Source of the DNA: Georgenia sp. TF02-10 | GTDB taxonomy: Bacteria; Actinomycetota; Actinomycetes; Actinomycetales; Actinomycetaceae | Direction: 5' to 3' | Assembly (NCBI RefSeq): GCF_022759505.1 | Contig: NZ_CP094289.1 | Coordinates: forward strand, 558,001 to 622,000 | Length of the DNA: 64,000 nucleotides | Shown: positions 63,368-64,000 of the stretch, piece by piece | Position numbering within the stretch: position 1 is the stretch's first letter | How the letters are laid out: each line of letters begins with the position of its first letter | Translations under genes and position numbers: made by a program | Notes under the pieces: model-generated | Database searches by the model: none | What the model saw: only the letters and a program-made list of their open reading frames with translations | What the model was told of the DNA's origin: nothing

Positions 63368-64000
63368 TTGAGCTGAATATCCCCTCGATGGGGCTCGTCG
63401 TGCTCGTCGGCGTCTCCGGGAGCGGCAAGTCGACCTTCGCCCGAACGCATTTCAAGCCCACGGAGGTCGTCTCCAGCGACTTCTGCCGTGGCCTCGTCGC
63501 GGATGACGAGAACGACCAGTCCGCGACGCAGGATGCCTTCGACGTCCTGAACTATATCGTCGGCACCCGGCTTCGTCGGGGACTGCTCACGGTGGTCGAT
63601 GCCACCAACGTCCAACCGTCCGCGCGGGCCTCGCTGGTCAAGCTCGCCAAGAGCCACGACGTCCTCGTTGACGCGATCGTCATCGACGTGCCGGTCTCGG
63701 TCGCCGTCGAGCGCAACGAGCAGCGGCCGGACCGTGCCTTCGGTAGCGGAGTCGTCTCGCGTCAGCACCGTGATCTCCGACGGTCGCTCCCCAGGCTTCG
63801 GAAGGAGGGTTTCCGCCGGGTCCACGTCGTGCAGGGAGCCGAGGAGCTCGACGCGGTCCGGATCACGCGCGAGAAGCCGTGGAACGACCGCACCGAGCTG
63901 CGCGGCCCGTTCGACATCATCGGTGACGTCCACGGCTGCGCCTCCGAGCTCCGCACCTTGCTGACCGAGCTCGGTTGGACCATCCGGTACGACGGCGGCC
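63364..64000 (+). CDS. pnkp: Polynucleotide kinase-phosphatase Pnkp, N-terminal part
   Basis: 212 codons before the window ends. The kinase domain starts at VVLVGVSGSGKSTFA (P-loop about 12-23) with DATNVQPSARASLV and VERNEQRPDR in the lid. The metallophosphoesterase domain opens at FDIIGDVHGC near residue 193. The C-terminal ligase-like adenylyltransferase lies outside the window. With Hen1 it heals and seals ribotoxin-cut RNA. GTG overlaps the hen1 stop. Confidence 0.93.
   Translation, partial: MIELNIPSMGLVVLVGVSGSGKSTFARTHFKPTEVVSSDFCRGLVADDENDQSATQDAFDVLNYIVGTRLRRGLLTVVDATNVQPSARASLVKLAKSHDVLVDAIVIDVPVSVAVERNEQRPDRAFGSGVVSRQHRDLRRSLPRLRKEGFRRVHVVQGAEELDAVRITREKPWNDRTELRGPFDIIGDVHGCASELRTLLTELGWTIRYDGG

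Overview
The window is 64 kb of very GC-rich DNA with GTG starts, A/T-poor promoters and tightly packed genes. It looks like the chromosome of a high-GC actinomycete. The gene repertoire and the order around upp-tadA, dnaX-recR-lysC-asd and the M23/NlpC cell-wall hydrolases suggest Micrococcales (Cellulomonadaceae, Bogoriellaceae or a relative). That placement is inferred from protein flavour, not measured. Most of the window is core chromosome with short intergenic gaps.

1-12951 is a mucin O-glycan (galacto-N-biose/GalNAc) utilisation locus. It holds the 3' end of a GH112 phosphorylase gene, a DeoR-type regulator, a gene set for GalNAc breakdown (AgaS-like deaminase/isomerase, ROK kinase, PfkB tagatose-6-P kinase, class II aldolase), a secreted GH101 endo-alpha-N-acetylgalactosaminidase of 1346 aa, and an ABC importer (lipoprotein plus two permeases, no ATPase). 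The implied route is: GH101 frees Gal-beta-1,3-GalNAc outside the cell, the importer takes it up, GH112 splits it to Gal-1-P and GalNAc, and the kinase-to-aldolase set burns the GalNAc. No GalNAc-6-P deacetylase is visible in the window.

12952-31607 carries a structured inverted-repeat element, a TetR/MMPL pair, molybdenum-cofactor genes (mogA; mobA-moaC-moeA; moeB-rhodanese) split by a MerR/class-IV aminotransferase pair, an MgtC-like membrane protein, a MarR/DHA2 efflux pair, a lipase-like hydrolase, metZ, upp, tadA-acyP and a sirtuin.

31782-37650 begins at a tRNA-Ser(CGA) and reads as a small accessory island: a DUF1778/GNAT toxin-antitoxin pair in reversed order, an ImmA/IrrE gene coupled to a frameshifted PIN-like remnant, a lower-GC membrane protein, a gene-poor stretch, and an operon of an unknown protein with an XRE-ImmA regulator. 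I see no integrase.

37651-51037 holds a VOC protein, a HAD phosphatase, an unusual cluster (zinc-less MDR dehydrogenase, degenerate PTPS homologue, GT4 glycosyltransferase, convergent RibA-RibD fusion), a BASS-family transporter, a glutamine amidotransferase, a LytR_C protein, NlpC/P60 and M23 hydrolases with a c-di-AMP riboswitch, a broken HTH gene next to a perfect 34-bp palindrome, and tRNA-Ser(GGA).

51384-64000 holds SRP RNA, dnaX-recR, a TSUP permease, the lysC-asd operon, an S9 peptidase, an SRAP protein, a Nudix hydrolase, and the start of a hen1-pnkp RNA repair operon cut by the window edge. A recurrent theme is a TANNNT -10 box only 6-7 nt upstream of the start codon, which suggests many leaderless mRNAs.
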